In this document: in pieces, positions 1 to 12,800 of the stretch
Layout of the letters: each line of letters starts with the position of its first letter
Numbering within the stretch: the stretch's first letter is position 1
Source: Cunninghamella blakesleeana
Lineage: Eukaryota; Mucoromycota; Mucoromycetes; Mucorales; Cunninghamellaceae
Assembly: GCA_017871115.1 (NCBI GenBank)
Contig: JAFCIZ010000002.1
Location: 889,501-953,500 of the forward strand
Direction: 5' to 3'
Length of the DNA stretch: 64,000 nucleotides
Notes under the pieces: generated by a model
What the model saw: only the letters and a program-made list of their open reading frames with translations
Database searches by the model: none
What the model was told of the DNA's origin: nothing
Translations under genes and position numbers: made by a program

Positions 1-335
1 TTTTATTCTCTCCCTTATAATAATTTGATTATTTTATTTAATATACCAACGGTTGGATGATGGAAGATCAGTATATAAAATGGCACTTGAGATACAACGA
101 TTAAGAATGAAAAACAGAAAATAAAAAAAGAAATTAATTTTCCTTTTATAAGTCCTATATAGTCTACATAGTAAAATTTAGGTACAGAATTATAAAATAA
201 TATTATACAAGTGTAATTTTTTTCTTTACATTATGCATTCAACATATTTATATATTTATTTACATATTTTTTTTAAATAAAATAAAATAAAAAACTAGTT
301 ATCTATTATTCTACAGTGTATATTATTAATTTAAT
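1..335. other. 3' flank, no gene seen
   Basis: This AT-rich stretch downstream of the hydrolase gene has no open frame of note, only short A/T runs. It probably holds the 3' untranslated region of the neighbouring gene and intergenic sequence. Confidence 0.5.
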
Positions 336-2448
336 TTAATTTGTATTTTTCAAAATTTCAACCATAACCTTATTGAAATAATCTGGGGAATCTATATACA
401 TATGGTGGCCTCCATTTGGAATACGAATCACTTTTGTTGGTACAGTCATTCCTTTTTGCGCCTTTTCAGCTGCTTTATAATCCATCCAATCTATAATATA
501 TATATAAATAGTAATTTAGTTATAGACTATATCTCTTTTTTTCTTGTACCTTTTTTTTTAATAAATGAATATTAGTATTGTTATTATTTACCTTCTTCTC
601 CATAAATAAATATTGTTGGCATTTTTAATTTAGATAATCGATGTAATAATGGTTTACGAGCATAAGCACCAGGTGCAAGGATTCCTGCTAAAGCATATTC
701 ACCAGATCCAGTAGATGATGTGATTTGGTATCTATTTTTTTAAAAACATAAAAAAATAAATGAATAAATGAATAAATACAGGTTGTAATTCTTTGATTGA
801 TACACACACACATATATATATATATATATAACTTACATGTAATCATACAAGTCGTGTTGTTCTTCTGTTGATAAATGAGCAAATCTTCTTGAAGCATATT
901 TATTTACCAAACTATTTATAATAATAATAGTAAGAATGTATCGGTTAATACAAATATAAAATAGTATATTATTTATTATTGTTATTATTATTATTATTAT
1001 TACCTAGCACCATATGGGCCAGTCATACGAACTATGCTCATGACGCTTATATTACGATCCCATAAATAACTTGCCCACCCAGGGATTTTTCTTCTTGGAG
1101 CAGCCTGAGCTTGAGCTTCGGCTTGCATAGCATCTCCTATATCTTGTGCTTCATTTTCAAGTAATTCTTGTGGTGATTTATTTGATGGTTCTTGAACTAA
1201 ATCTCTAGGAGGTTCAGCAATACCAGCTGTTATATAATATAATATATGTAACTAATAAATATCCATTCACTTTTTCTTTTTCTTTTTAATATATATTTAT
1301 AATAATTTATTTTATGCCTCCACTTTTTTCATTTATTTATTTTTACCTGGTGAAACTAAAACCAATTTTTCAACACGTTCAGGGTATTTTAATGAATAGC
1401 AAGATGCAAAGTAACCACCCATTGAGTGTCCAACTAACGTCATTTTTTCTAATCCAACTGATTTTCTCCAATCTTCTAATGACTCAACAAAATGTTCTTC
1501 AACCTATCATTAAAATCGCGATAATAATAATAATAATAGTTCGTGTAAGTATATATAAATTCGTGTATTTCATTTTTTTTTTTTTTTATTATTATTACCT
1601 CTTCTACAATATCATCCCAAGTTTGTTTTGATTTCTTTGTAATTGTCCATTTTGGTCTAGAGCTTCTTCCCATACCCAACCAATCTAATAGATATAAAGA
1701 TTAAAATTAAAATTAATAAAATAAATAATTGAAAAATAAATATATAGATATATATTTATAACTATTAATTTTTATATTATTATTATTATTACCAATAGCA
1801 TAAATTTTCCAATCTGGTACTTGTCCTAATTCGTATAAATTTCTATTATTATTATATAAAAGCGTATAAAAATATAATGAAATGAAATGAAATAATAATA
1901 ATCAAATAGTAATCAATTAATAAAAGTAAGATAAAAGTGACAATAGTGATAATAATCAATGATGGTAAAGTTCTATTTTTTACTTACTTGTAAAAGAAGC
2001 CAAGCCCAGCACCATAGCCATGACAGATAACAAGGTTATTATTAGTTTTTTCTTCTTTAAAAGATTGATTATTTTCTGAATTAATGGTTGTATTAGCATC
2101 CCATACTAAAGGTGATTTTGTATCGGAAGAAGATAAAGGGGAGAGTGTAAAAGTATTAATGATATGAGCACCATTGTTGATAGGTACATTGATAGATCTT
2201 GCGATTAAAGGACGATAGTGTTGTTGCTGGTTTTGATATTTATTTAGAACAGGATGAACAAAATTATTGGGTGTTGGGATCATACGTTGTAATAATCTGC
2301 CTTCGGCATGAAGTGCTGTTGTAGGCGATCGTTGCCACCAATTCTTGATAAAATTAAGTCGACTCGTAGGTGGAATTACGGCTGGCATAGTAGGAAAAAA
2401 TGATAAATGAGGCGAAGAAAGTCCTGGATTAATAGTGGTTTCAGACAT
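336..2448 (-). CDS. alpha/beta hydrolase of the ABHD4/ABHD5/CLD1 type
   Basis: Eight exons by my reading (exon 1 at 1988-2448, last exon about 336-491) give a protein of about 460 aa. After a Ser/Asn-rich N-terminus of about 130 residues comes a complete alpha/beta hydrolase fold. It starts at [13 protein letters not shown], continues through DWLGMGRS and the nucleophile elbow GHSMGG, and ends with FIYGEEDWMD and [10 protein letters not shown]. The last motif contains the catalytic His and an H-x4-D acyltransferase box (HHMYID). That box is typical of the ABHD4/ABHD5/Ict1/Cld1 family of lysophospholipid acyltransferases and cardiolipin or N-acyl phospholipid lipases. A role in phospholipid remodelling, perhaps mitochondrial, is inferred from the family; the exact substrate cannot be read from sequence. 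The start is the first ATG of the long exon 1. All introns examined are GT-AG and 55-140 bases long. Confidence 0.88.
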
Positions 2449-2993
2449 AAAAAAAGAAAAGAGTATATGTGTATGTGTGTATATGGGTTTGTATGATTTT
2501 TTTCTTTATCTTTATAGTTTATAAAAAAAAGTAAAAGTGGAAGAAAAAGAGAATGAAAAAAAAAAAATCGGCTTTAAATATGTAAAAATTAACCGGGCGG
2601 GGTTTTTTCTAATTTTAATTTTTGAGTCAAAATATGGAAATCGGTTGCGAAATCTATTTTTTTCATAAAAGGAAATTTACGTATGAACACTCTTTGTAAA
2701 AAAGCGCTTGTCTTCCGCATTACTTCGGCGCATTTCTAAAGTTGGTGCCTTTTTTTTTAAGACATAATAATTTTATCTTGATATTTTTTAGTTTTTATTT
2801 ATGTACGTGCGTATTTATAAAAAAATACATGATATATATATAGATTGGATTGGTTAGATTAAATTATTATTAATAATACGTAAGGATAGTTTTTTAAGGA
2901 ACTCTTTTTTTTTTTGGAAAAAAAAAAAAAAGAAAGAAAAGGATATATTTTATTTTTTATCTTTTAATAAATGTATATAAATAATAGTAAGTG

Positions 2994-3020
<27 letters not shown>
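2449..3020. other. intergenic, promoter side of the hydrolase gene
   Basis: It holds A/T runs, a GC-richer patch around 2590-2605 and 2700-2740, and a long T-run at 2996-3022 abutting the stop codon of the oxidase gene. No coding frame or RNA gene is seen. Confidence 0.5.
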
Positions 3021-3026
<6 letters not shown>

Positions 3027-4081
3027 GGCTAAATCATTAACATCATTTTCAACAAAGATTTCTACACCTTTAGAAGGAATACCATCAACAATAACAAACA
3101 AGAAACCAGAGCCAGGAGGGAAAATGGTAGGTTTTGGAGGAGCTTCAATGGATAAAGATTGCATATCATCTGATAATTGGTGACGAAGATAAACATAGCG
3201 TTGGGACATATGCATGGAATGAGTACTGAAACCAGGACGTAATAATCCAACTCTAATGTTTTTGTCGTTATTACTAGTAGCCAAATTACCAAGGTTAACT
3301 AAAATATTAAAAGATTCACCATAGATCACCACTTTAGGAACATGAGATAATAAAGGTCTTGTATTAGATTTGAATAAATAAGGAGGAGAGAAATATTCAA
3401 CACGGAATTCAGTTGGGTATATAGCAGTTAAATCGGGAGGATCCACATTATTAGACCCAGCAATCCATACACGGCCATCAGGTAAAGTTAAAGCAACAGA
3501 ATGGTACATACGAGCGATCTTGGTATTCGCCAAACCGGTTGTCCAACGATGACCTAATTTTTTAGTGCCATCATAAATAATAGGGTCAAAGGTAGGGTCA
3601 TGATTTCGTCCATTGTAACCGGCCCATCCACGTTGACATCCATTAACCCAAAGGACATTTCCATCGGGTAAGATTACACCATCAGGCATTAAACGAGGAT
3701 GAATAAAATCATCCATTTCCCATTTTGGCTCAGCATCACCAAGGTTAATACGTCCACAAGTCTTTTCAGCTTTGGCGTCATTTCGCATTTTTTCAGATCC
3801 ACCACAAATTAAAATTTCTACATTATAATCATTTTCAGGATCTAAAGGCAACATGACTGCACCGCCAGTTAATGGATAAGATCGCACCATACCAGGCATT
3901 AAAGGTAATTTCTTGACGACACGATCGTTTTTATAATCAAAAATCATTGAATGTTGGTTTGCAAAAACGAATAAATTTCCATCGGGTAAAACAAATACAA
4001 AAGGATATCTATACGAGTAAATATAAAAATGAAAAATAAAAAATAAAAAATGATATAGAGGTTAGTATTCTAATTGGATAC

Positions 4082-4118
<37 letters not shown>

Positions 4119-5022
4119 CATTCTTATGTATATTACAAGTTATAAGGCATGGTTTCATTCAAGAAAGGTAAATGAATTTCTTTGCCATCACCACGAGGAG
4201 GCCAGAATTCATAAGAAGGAACGTTAATTTCTGGTCGATTGACGGCAGCACCTTTTGTTGAACCACCTACAATAATGATATCACCTTCAGGTAATTGTTC
4301 TACAGTTGGATACCATCGATTTACAGACATTTTTCCAGTTTTGTATTCAGCCCATTTGCATTGATTATCTTGACAAGGATTATAATGGCGAATGGATTGC
4401 CATCCAGGTTCAGCTTTCCAATCTCTACCACGTCTTTCTCCACCTCCTGTACTAATAAATGATCCATTTCCTAAAAATCCACCAGCTGAACAAAAAGTGT
4501 TTGTTTCTAATTCTAATAATCGATATTTATTTGTTTCTATATCGTATTCTACTGAAAATGCACATTGTCCTGAATCAAAAGTTGCTTCGTTCCATTCAGC
4601 TAAAGTAGGCATAGTAAAAAGAAAAAGTATGGTTAGAATGAAGATAGTAATTATTATTATTATTATTATTATTAAAAATAGTGAACTGGATAGATGGGAA
4701 TGAGTATATTAATAATTACCTTTATCAATAATTAAAATCTTTTTTTCACTATATAAATAAAGTATAAAAAAGTAAGAAAAGCTGGTTTTATAATCATACA
4801 TTTTATATTGTTATTATCGCATAAAAAGGTTTACTTTAATAAAACGGCATGCATAGCAGCGACACCTGTTCTACCTATTTGTTCCATTTTTCCAGTTGTT
4901 GCTAATGGAGATAATACTTGTTGTTGCTGCGATGAAAGCCATTCAAAAGGTGAATCTTGTGCTTGTGCTTTATAAACAGAGGCTAAAACAGCCAAACTTG
5001 ATAATAATGATTTTATATACAT
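3021..5022 (-). CDS. copper radical oxidase (glyoxal oxidase-like), secreted
   Basis: Four exons (about 4841-5022, a 29-base exon near 4721-4749, about 4138-4598, and 3021-4009) give about 550 aa. Residues 1-22 are a signal peptide ending AQA-Q. The fold is the galactose/glyoxal oxidase beta-propeller followed by the DUF1929 C-terminal domain. All active-site elements are visible: the Cys of TFCSAGGFLGNG and the Tyr of RWYPT that form the Cys-Tyr radical cofactor, the Tyr-His pair of RMYHSVA, and the second copper His in RPGFSTHS. Family enzymes oxidise aldehydes or alcohols with O2 and make extracellular H2O2. The substrate (glyoxal, methylglyoxal or other) is not decidable here. The tiny exon encodes the NEKKILIID strand of the propeller and is needed to keep the fold. 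The intron near 4010-4137 carries a long (TA)n tract. Confidence 0.92.
4083..4113. repeat. (TA)n microsatellite in an intron
   Basis: About 15 TA units lie within the last intron of the copper radical oxidase gene. Similar TA tracts occur in many introns and gaps of this window, so this looks like slippage-prone background. Confidence 0.9.
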
Positions 5023-5891
5023 TGATATATTTCTTATTCTTTTAACTAAATAATAATAAACATAAAGGAAGAAAGAAAAAAAAAAGAATATTTATATGGA
5101 TTATATAGAATTTTATATATATAAAAGAAAGAAAAAAAGTGAAAAGAAAAAAAAAAAAATCATTCCACTTTTTTCAAAGCCCTTTTTTTTTTATTTAACG
5201 GAAGTTTAAAAATAGATTCAGCCAATCAATTCTTTCGCTCCTTTTAACTGATTAAAATAGAAAGTCTAACTTACCCATTTAAAGGTAAAAAGGTAGTCCA
5301 TTCCATTGTTTTATAGTTTGTAAAAAAAAAAAAAAAACATAACCTTTGTCAAACTATTTATTCTGTATATAAAATAAAAAGCAAAATAAATATGTTTCGA
5401 TTATTTTTATTTTTATTTTAAATTTGAATATGAATTGATTGAATTCTAGGTATATTAAGTAATGCAAACAATAAAAAGAAAGAGTAGGTTTTGTATATCA
5501 TTCTTAAATGATTATCCGACGATTTTTTAGTATTAAATAAATGGAAAAGAAAGAATATATATATTATTATGTGAGTGAATGGGTGAGTGTGTGTGATACG
5601 AAAACAAATAAAGTTTTGAATAAATAAGTAAACTATTTAAATAGTATTGATTCACGTTTTTTCAATTTAATTTAAACATAAACTTTAATTATTTTATTTA
5701 CTATAGGTATATTTAGTAAAAAATAAATAGTGGTAATAATAAAAACAGTTTTTTTTTTTAAAAAAAAAAAAAGATAAAGGTTTATTATACAAACCTTTTA
5801 TTATTATTATTATTATTATTATTTATTTTATTTTATTTAATACACATGATTACAAAAAAGAATAAAAATAAATAGTATAGAAACAGCAATA

Positions 5892-5922
<31 letters not shown>

Positions 5923-5939
5923 GGGGTTTTTTTTATAAT
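5023..5939. other. intergenic, no gene seen
   Basis: It contains poly-A/poly-T tracts, TTA repeats near 5800-5830 and a (TA)n tract near 5890-5914. It should include the promoter of the copper radical oxidase gene (right next to 5022) and the 3' end of the membrane-protein gene. No coding signal is seen. Confidence 0.5.
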
Positions 5940-7348
5940 TTAGTATTGGTAATGTTGACGTTCTTCATCTACACGCATTAAAGGAGGAGGGGAATGTTGT
6001 TGATGTTGATACATAAAAGAAGAAGCATCTGAAGGATGACGTTGTAATTCTACAGCACCATTTCCAGAACCAATCGCTGTACCATGACTAACCGTACTTG
6101 TTTGACTACGTTGGGAAGGAGATCTAGGCAATTTAGATACAACAGCTGACAAAACACCCATAAAACTTTGTGGCCGCCATTTTGTATTACTGTTCATGAT
6201 TGTATTGGACCTTGATACGGGCGAAGAAGAATTATCGGGGGAAGCTGAGGGATCATCAATATGACTATTCATTTCATTGGATTCATTGTGTTTTCGCTTA
6301 TTGTGAACTAATAATCCAGCTAAACCAATAGCAGCAACACAACCAATACCAATCCCTAAACCCAATCCAAGGGCTTGGTGTGTACCTCCACCATTACCTA
6401 CTGGGTTGGATTCAAAGTTATTCTCGTTTTTTACATTCTCGTTGTTTGCATTGGACGGATTAGCATTAGCATTATTATTAGGTGAAGAGGAGTTAGGATC
6501 ATAAACTGTTTCATTGTTGCTTTGATCGTCGTTTTCTTGTCCACTTTCGTTATTGGATGGTATATATTGAGAGTTGGTTACTTCAGGTGTAGGTGTTGGT
6601 TCATGTGCATCAGATAACGCAACTACTTGATCATCTTGTTTAGACAATCCTTTGTTGGTTTGTTTAGCTTTTACTGTGGTTGTGGTTGTTGGTTTTTTTT
6701 TAGGAGCAGGATGATTCTTTTTATCATCTTTTTTAGGCTTTTTGTCGTCTTTTTTAGGCTTTTTATCATCTTTAGCATTTTTCGAGTGGTCCTTTTTATC
6801 ATTGCCTTTGGCCTGGTGATGATCGTGTTTATCATCTTTTACTTCTTTAGAGCGATGGTGATCCTTTTCTTTATTATTATGTGGAGTCCACTTTTTTAAA
6901 ATCACTTTGGTTGTACATTTTACAGTTGGTTTACTAGTGACGATTTTAGTAGTAGAGTGATCAACGATGGTGGTTTTTGTAGGGGTAGGTCGAACGGTTT
7001 TACAGATAGTTTTAGTAATACGCTTTTTTTTAATTTTATCGTCATGTTTATGGTGATGATTAGAAGGTTTTGCTTTTTGATGATGATGGCTATGGGCTGT
7101 AGAAGTATGTTTTATTTTTGTTGTTGTAATAGAAGTGGAAGTTGGAGTGGTATGAGCTTCATTTCCTATTATGATTATGATTATAATATATATATATATA
7201 TATATTTATTTATTAATATATTGCTACTACTGCTACTTTATTGTATAGTTTTTTTTTATTTTTTTATTTTTATTTTACCATAGCTTGAAGAAGCTTGAAA
7301 AATGATCAAAAAGATCAAAAGTATAAAGGATTGGTATGTAATGAGCAT
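5940..7348 (-). CDS. single-pass membrane protein, wall-sensor (Mid2/WSC)-like layout
   Basis: Two exons (7279-7348 and 5940-7165) join in frame to give 431 aa. Exon 1 encodes almost exactly a signal peptide (LITYQSFILLIFLIIFQASS). The ectodomain is Thr-rich, then His/Lys-rich with KKPKKDDKK repeats, then Asn/Ser-rich. A Gly/Ala-rich transmembrane helix (GLGLGIGIGCVAAIGLAGLL) is followed by a basic stop-transfer NKRKH and a Ser/Pro/Gln-rich cytoplasmic tail of about 110 residues. This layout is that of fungal Mid2/Wsc/Skg6-type surface sensors, but no catalytic or adhesion domain is recognised, so the role is inferred. The ATG at 7346-7348 was chosen because it supplies the signal peptide and splices in frame. 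Starting at the internal Met near 6905 would lose all of that. The poly-basic, His-rich ectodomain is unusual and might bind metal or anionic polymers. Confidence 0.75.
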
Positions 7349-7666
7349 CAAATAAGATGCATCTATTTAAAAAAAAAAGAGGGAAAGAAGAAAAAAGAAA
7401 AAAAAGAAAAGAAAAGGAAAGAAATGAAGTAGGGTGAAAAGGAAAGGGAGGAGAAAGAAAGTGAAATTATAATAATAATAATAAAAAAAAAAGAAAAAGT
7501 AAAAGAGAAGAAAAAAAATGAATATTTGATTTGTTCCTTACTACTTAAAATTATGTATTACATTATCCGGAGTTTTAAAAAAAATTAAAAAAAAAAAAAA
7601 GTTTACACTTGATTGACAGGTACGCCTCGTTGTTTCACAAGACTGAAAAATTTTATATGTGTATAA

Positions 7667-7712
<46 letters not shown>

Positions 7713-8519
7713 TAATTTGTTATATTGATTACCTAAAAATAAGAGTCGTATATATATATTATATATATGTAATAATAGAATAGAATAAATGTATATTATA
7801 TATACATATATATACGTATGTATATATATGTATATGATATACGTGAAAGATCTTTTTGATTTTTAATATTAAAATAAAGATAATCGAAAATAGGCTTTTG
7901 TAACAAAAGCTATACTATATTTGATAAATTCATTTTCTGTACTAAATATTTTATTCTTGTTATAAAATTAAATTTAATTAAAAAACACCATTTTATCATC
8001 ACTAAAAAAAATATAATAAAAACATAACAATTGAATGGATTTTATATACGTGTAATTATTAGCTTATAAAATACTTGCTAGTTAGTAGAAAGGAGATGCT
8101 TCTTTTTTTCCCCTTCTTTTACTAGTAAACAAACTTGTTAAATGGTACTATTGAAATAGTATCAATTTTATACCACTTTATAGTTTTTGTCATTATTTTC
8201 AAAAAGGGGAGAATGAGAGGAAGGGGGGTTATAATATAATCTATAATTATCTTTTTTTTTTTTTTTTTAAAAAAATAATAATATGTTAATCCATAAAAAG
8301 AAATCAACTTGAGAATGATCATCATCGTGTTGTATATTATATTCACGTTAATGACATCATAAAAACGTGTCCAAGATTATATATATATATGTATGACTGT
8401 GTAGTTCTTTTCTTTTTTATATAAAATCCATTTCAATTTTTGATGATTTATGCAATCTTTTTTTTTTTTTTTTAATAATCAAAAAACATGTTGCGCGTTT
8501 TTAATCAATATACTATTAA

Positions 8520-8569
<50 letters not shown>

Positions 8570-8683
8570 ATGGAATTAAATAATAATTAAACAAACGTTT
8601 GCGTTTTTTTATTTTTTAAATTGTATAGAATTAAAAAAAAATCAAGAGAAAGAAGAGCAAAATAAAAGAATAATAATAATAAT
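7349..8683. other. intergenic with long TA tracts
   Basis: This 1.3 kb has no convincing gene. It includes (TA)n runs near 7676-7704 and 8524-8566, A-rich purine tracts at 7375-7520 that are probably the 5' flank of the membrane-protein gene, and a G-rich patch near 8203-8230. Short open frames here are low complexity. Confidence 0.5.
8524..8566. repeat. (TA)n microsatellite
   Basis: More than 20 consecutive TA units lie about 120 bases beyond the stop codon of the cytochrome oxidase gene. Confidence 0.9.
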
Positions 8684-9654
8684 TTAATGATGATGATCGT
8701 CAGTTCCTACGTAATCTAATTTGAATACACTACCACATTCATAACATCTATCGTGTTCATGATCCTTATTAACGTTGATCCAAATGGTATCATGAGATTC
8801 AGCAGGGTAACCTGAAAATAATAAATAAATAAATATCAATAAGAAATCATTTATAATTCATTTCCATTTTTTGTATTTTTTTTTTGTTTTACCAGTGCAA
8901 CCAACGAAACGAATAGGATCATGAGATTTAACAACAATAGGGTTCTTGACAGTACCTAAATGAGTCATATTAAGAGGTTCAACATCGAAAAGTTCTTGAC
9001 CTTCTAATTTAGCTAATAATTCAGCACGTTCTAAACCAGTAGATTGTTCAATATCAGTAGGAACTTGACCAGCAGCGGAACCAGGTCCAAAGCTAGTTTC
9101 AGCGTGTTCGCTAGATACGGCACCGGCTAGATAAAAAAATAAAAATAAAGTTAGTTTATTATGTATTCTTATTTATTATAATCCTATTATTATTATGATT
9201 ATGATTTGACTAGAAAATATTATCGTTATATATATATATATCACTATTGTATTGATGATTGTTGTCATTATTTTACTGATACTAATGATAATACTCATAG
9301 TAAAATGTTGTTTTGGTATACTAATTATATTTATGAAAGTGTCTTTGTTGAATTTCATCCATGTTTTTCATTCTTTTTTTATAAAGTTGTGTATTAAAAT
9401 AAACTGAATCAAGTTGAGTGGTTGTTTATATAAAAAAAAAAGTGATATATATATATCTATCTATCTAATATTTCCATCATGGTCAAATATATATAATCCA
9501 GTACCCAATACACAGTCAAATAATATATTTAAATTAATTTTTAATAAACATGATATTTACATAAACGAGCACCTAAGACAGAGAAAGGACGAACAGTGAC
9601 GGGGCGAACAGCAAGAGGAGCAGCACGAATGGCAGCACGACGAAGAGCAAACAT
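8684..9654 (-). CDS. cytochrome c oxidase zinc-binding subunit (yeast Cox4 / mammalian COX5B)
   Basis: Three exons (9561-9654, 8893-9126, 8684-8811) give 151 aa with consistent phases. The first exon is an Arg-rich mitochondrial presequence (MFALRRAAIRAA...). The mature part carries FGPGSAAGQVPTDIEQSTGLER, which is cut here for length at the conserved TDIEQSTGLER core. It also carries DPIRFVGCTGYP and the C-terminal zinc site, where Cys residues of GCTG and RCYECGSVFKL act as ligands. This nuclear-encoded subunit binds zinc on the matrix face of complex IV and is needed for assembly. The protein ends in three His residues. Intron 1 is long for this window (434 bases, 9127-9560), and its apparent frames are AT-repeat noise. 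Confidence 0.95.
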
Positions 9655-10350
9655 GTTTAATATAAGTTATTTAAAAAAAAAGAGAAGGGTTAAAAGAAGA
9701 AGAGGTATAAAAAAAACAAAAAAAACAAATGAAAAAAATTTCTCTAGGGTAATTATTTAAACACCGCTACACTATCGGCATTTTAAATGTATATATCTTT
9801 TAAAAAAATCATATCATTTAAATAATTCTTGTTCTTTTCTTTACGAATATATATGTAGATATATATAAAGTTTATTTATTATTTATTTATTTATATAATC
9901 TGTGTATCTTAATAATTGATTCAAAAAAATAAAAACATGTTTAAATAATAATAAAAAATTACCATATAAAAAGAGATATAAAAAAGGTTAAAATAGTTTT
10001 GGTTTTAATATTTTGACACTATGATAAATAGAAGGAAATAATAATAATTATTTACATGAGTAAATATGATTTGCAAATAATAATAATGATAAAAAAAAAA
10101 AATGGTAAAAGAAAAGAGAAAGACAAAGAGAAAGAGAGAAAGAGAGAGAGTGTTTAAAAAAAATGATAATAAAAGTAAATAATAATAACAATATTAAATC
10201 ATTGTAAGATATTAAATAAAATAATAATATAAATGTAGAAGAATAATAATAGTAATAATAATAATAAAAATAATAATAATAAACTAAAAAAGGAAAGTGA
10301 AAAAAAAGGTATATATGTTTATATATATATATAATTTTTTTTAAAAAAAA
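9655..10350. other. intergenic, no gene seen
   Basis: It includes the promoter side of the cytochrome oxidase gene and an A/G-rich tract at 10093-10160. TAA repeats lie at 10240-10290. No coding region or RNA gene is recognised. Confidence 0.5.
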
Positions 10351-11686
10351 TTAAAAACCACAACAAGAAGAGTTTGATTTATTAGTAGATTCATCAACAA
10401 TGTTCATACTGTTAGAAGTAGGCGTTCTTTTTTTAGGAAAGTATTGTTTTCGATCCACCAAAATGCGAGTTAAATTTAAAAATAAATTATCAATTTTACC
10501 TTTTAAAATAAATAAATAAATAAATAAATAAATAGATTATATTCAAAAAAATCAGTGTCTGTATTTTTTTTTTTTTTTTTATTTATTACTATTGTTTTTA
10601 TTTTACCATCATCCTCTTTTGCTGATACTTCATATAATAATGTATCAGGGCCAAGTGAACGCGTGACATAATTTTGTGCATCCTCCAATGATACCTCTCG
10701 ACGTGATTCTAAATCTGATTTATTTGCTACCACCACCATGACCAATTCTTCGTTCATATTTCTTTTTAATTCTATTCATATCAAAAATAATATATATATA
10801 CCATGATCAATCAATTATTATCATATAAATATCCTTTCTATATATTATTTACCTTCAATCCATGAATGAAGTTCTTGAAAACTTTCTTGAGATGTAATAT
10901 CATATACTAATAAAGCAGCTTGAGCACCTCTATAATAAAGCTTGGACATGGCTCGAAATCGTTCTAAATCATCCATCATTATCAAATAAAAATAGTAATA
11001 TATATATATATATATATATTAATATGGGATTGTTCTTATTCATTTTTATTCTATCTTTTTTTTTTGTTACCTTGGCCTGCGGTATCCCATATTTGTAATC
11101 TTACTTTGCAATTATCTACTGTTCTATTTTAATAAAGTAAAATAAATATGATTAAACCGAGAAAACGGAAATGAATATTATAATTTTGCCACACACACAT
11201 ATATATATATATATACATATTTTTATACATATAAATGCAAATTAGATATATTTAGTTTATTGTTTCAACCCCCTTCCTTTTTTTTTTTCGACACAAATAA
11301 AAATCCTTAATATTTTTATTATTTTTATTATAATTATTTTTATTGTTATTCCTTACAATTTCTTTGTCATAAAAGAAGCACCAATAGTTGAAGTAGAATT
11401 AGGAGCAAAGGTTTTATTAATATAACGAACTACTAAAGACGTTTTCCCAACACCTTATATAAATGTTTAAAAATAAAATAAAAAATGAAACATTTATAAA
11501 TCCATAATGAATTCCCCTTATATGTCTCTTTTTTGTTTTTGTTTTTATTTTTTTAAATGGATGTATATATTTTAAGGTACTGATTGTTATATATAAATAT
11601 TTGTTATAGATCATCATTTATAAGATACCTTGGCTACCAAGAATAACAACTTTGGCTTCTAAATTGGAAACATAGGCTGATTGCAT
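10351..11686 (-). CDS. Rab-family small GTPase
   Basis: Six exons (11639-11686, 11357-11453, one near 11071-11126, one near 10854-10970, one near 10613-10770, and the last at 10351-10499) give about 200 aa. G1 is GSQGVGKT, with the G2 region in the STIGASFMTKKL stretch. G3 is WDTAGQERF, G4 is ANKSDL and G5 is EVSAKE. The end is SNSSCCGF, a CC-type prenylation site. The TIGASF switch and YYRGAQAALLVYDIT are closest in style to the Rab5/Rab21/Rab22/Rab24 endosomal group. Finer assignment is uncertain, so no symbol is given. It should act in membrane tethering after geranylgeranylation. Intron positions fall between the GTPase boxes and all phases agree. The gene faces away from the small ORF at 12180. 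Confidence 0.92.
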
Positions 11687-12032
11687 CCTTATGGATTATA
11701 AATGTATATATTCAAGATGGCTCAAAAAAAGAAAGTTTAGATATATAAATATATGGATATATAAATATATAAATATATATATATATATGTGTGTATATGT
11801 GTATGTGTATGTGTGTAAAAATAAAAGTCTTTCTTATTAAAGCTTATAAAAAATTAAGAATAAAAATAAAAATGGAATTTAGTATATTAATATATATAAC
11901 GGTTGGTATCAAATAATAATAAAAAAAATGATTATTTATAATATATATATGTAAACTATAATAAAAAAAAAAAGAAAGAAAGAAAAGAATCACTTATATA
12001 TGAATATTTAAAGATTTGTCTATATATTAGTG

Positions 12033-12065
<33 letters not shown>

Positions 12066-12179
12066 CAAAAAATAAAAAAAAAGAGTGAAAGAAAGAAAAG
12101 AGAGGGAAAAAAAAAAGCTTGAAAAAAAAAGGGGGAAAAAGTAAAAAATGATTTAAAATTCCGTTTTTTTTTTTTGCCG
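11687..12179. promoter_or_regulatory. shared divergent upstream region
   Basis: This AT-rich interval lies between the minus-strand Rab gene and the plus-strand small membrane ORF. Several TATA-like tracts and purine-rich runs are present (12062-12140). No specific factor site is recognised. Confidence 0.35.
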
Positions 12180-12587
12180 ATGATGATTAGATCTAGCATT
12201 TACTTATTTTTCTTTCTTCTATTATATGGGGTTATAAGTTTATTATATTTTAATATGAATTCCTCAAGTCCTAATAACCTCCAAATAGTTGAAGACAAAT
12301 TTTTTTTCGACAAGCTTAGTTATTTGTTAATTAAAGGAAGAAATTCTAAAAAGATAAACATTTTTTACAAGGGATATTCAATTAATCATTCTACCTGTAT
12401 AGACTTAATAAGCCAAGTAGTCTTACTGTTGAAACGTGATTTTGAATATTGTGTAGTATTCATTCATGATGACAATGGTAAAACAATTATAGGTTTAAGT
12501 TCTGAAATTCAAGATGATATTGGGATAACTAAGAATTTTAGATGTGTTGTCAATGATTCTATGAAAATAATAGAGGTTCATAATTGA
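12180..12587 (+). CDS. small membrane-anchored protein, unrecognised
   Basis: An intronless frame of 135 aa begins at the ATG at 12180. A strong hydrophobic segment (about residues 5-25, with IYLFFFLLLYG) looks like a signal anchor. It is followed by a 100-residue, non-repetitive domain with balanced composition, including INIFYKGYSIN and CIDLISQVVLLLKR. The absence of low-complexity codon runs separates it from the spurious frames in this AT-rich window. I do not recognise the family. It sits head to head with the Rab gene and tail to tail with the formin gene about 210 bases away. It may be a real lineage-specific protein; a transcript would decide. Confidence 0.5.
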   Translation: MMIRSSIYLFFFLLLYGVISLLYFNMNSSSPNNLQIVEDKFFFDKLSYLLIKGRNSKKINIFYKGYSINHSTCIDLISQVVLLLKRDFEYCVVFIHDDNGKTIIGLSSEIQDDIGITKNFRCVVNDSMKIIEVHN

Positions 12588-12800
12588 TTTTTTTTTAGAA
12601 AAAAAAAAAAAAACTAGTATTTACATAAATATAAATTAAATGCTAATATATAAGAATTATTTTTATTTTAAAAGATTAAAGAATAAGTTAATAAATAAAT
12701 ATAAAATATAAAAAGAATGATAAATAAATAAATAGGTATTATAATTATAAAGAAATAGGATATGTATATATATATATGATTATTATGATTGTTATTAGTA

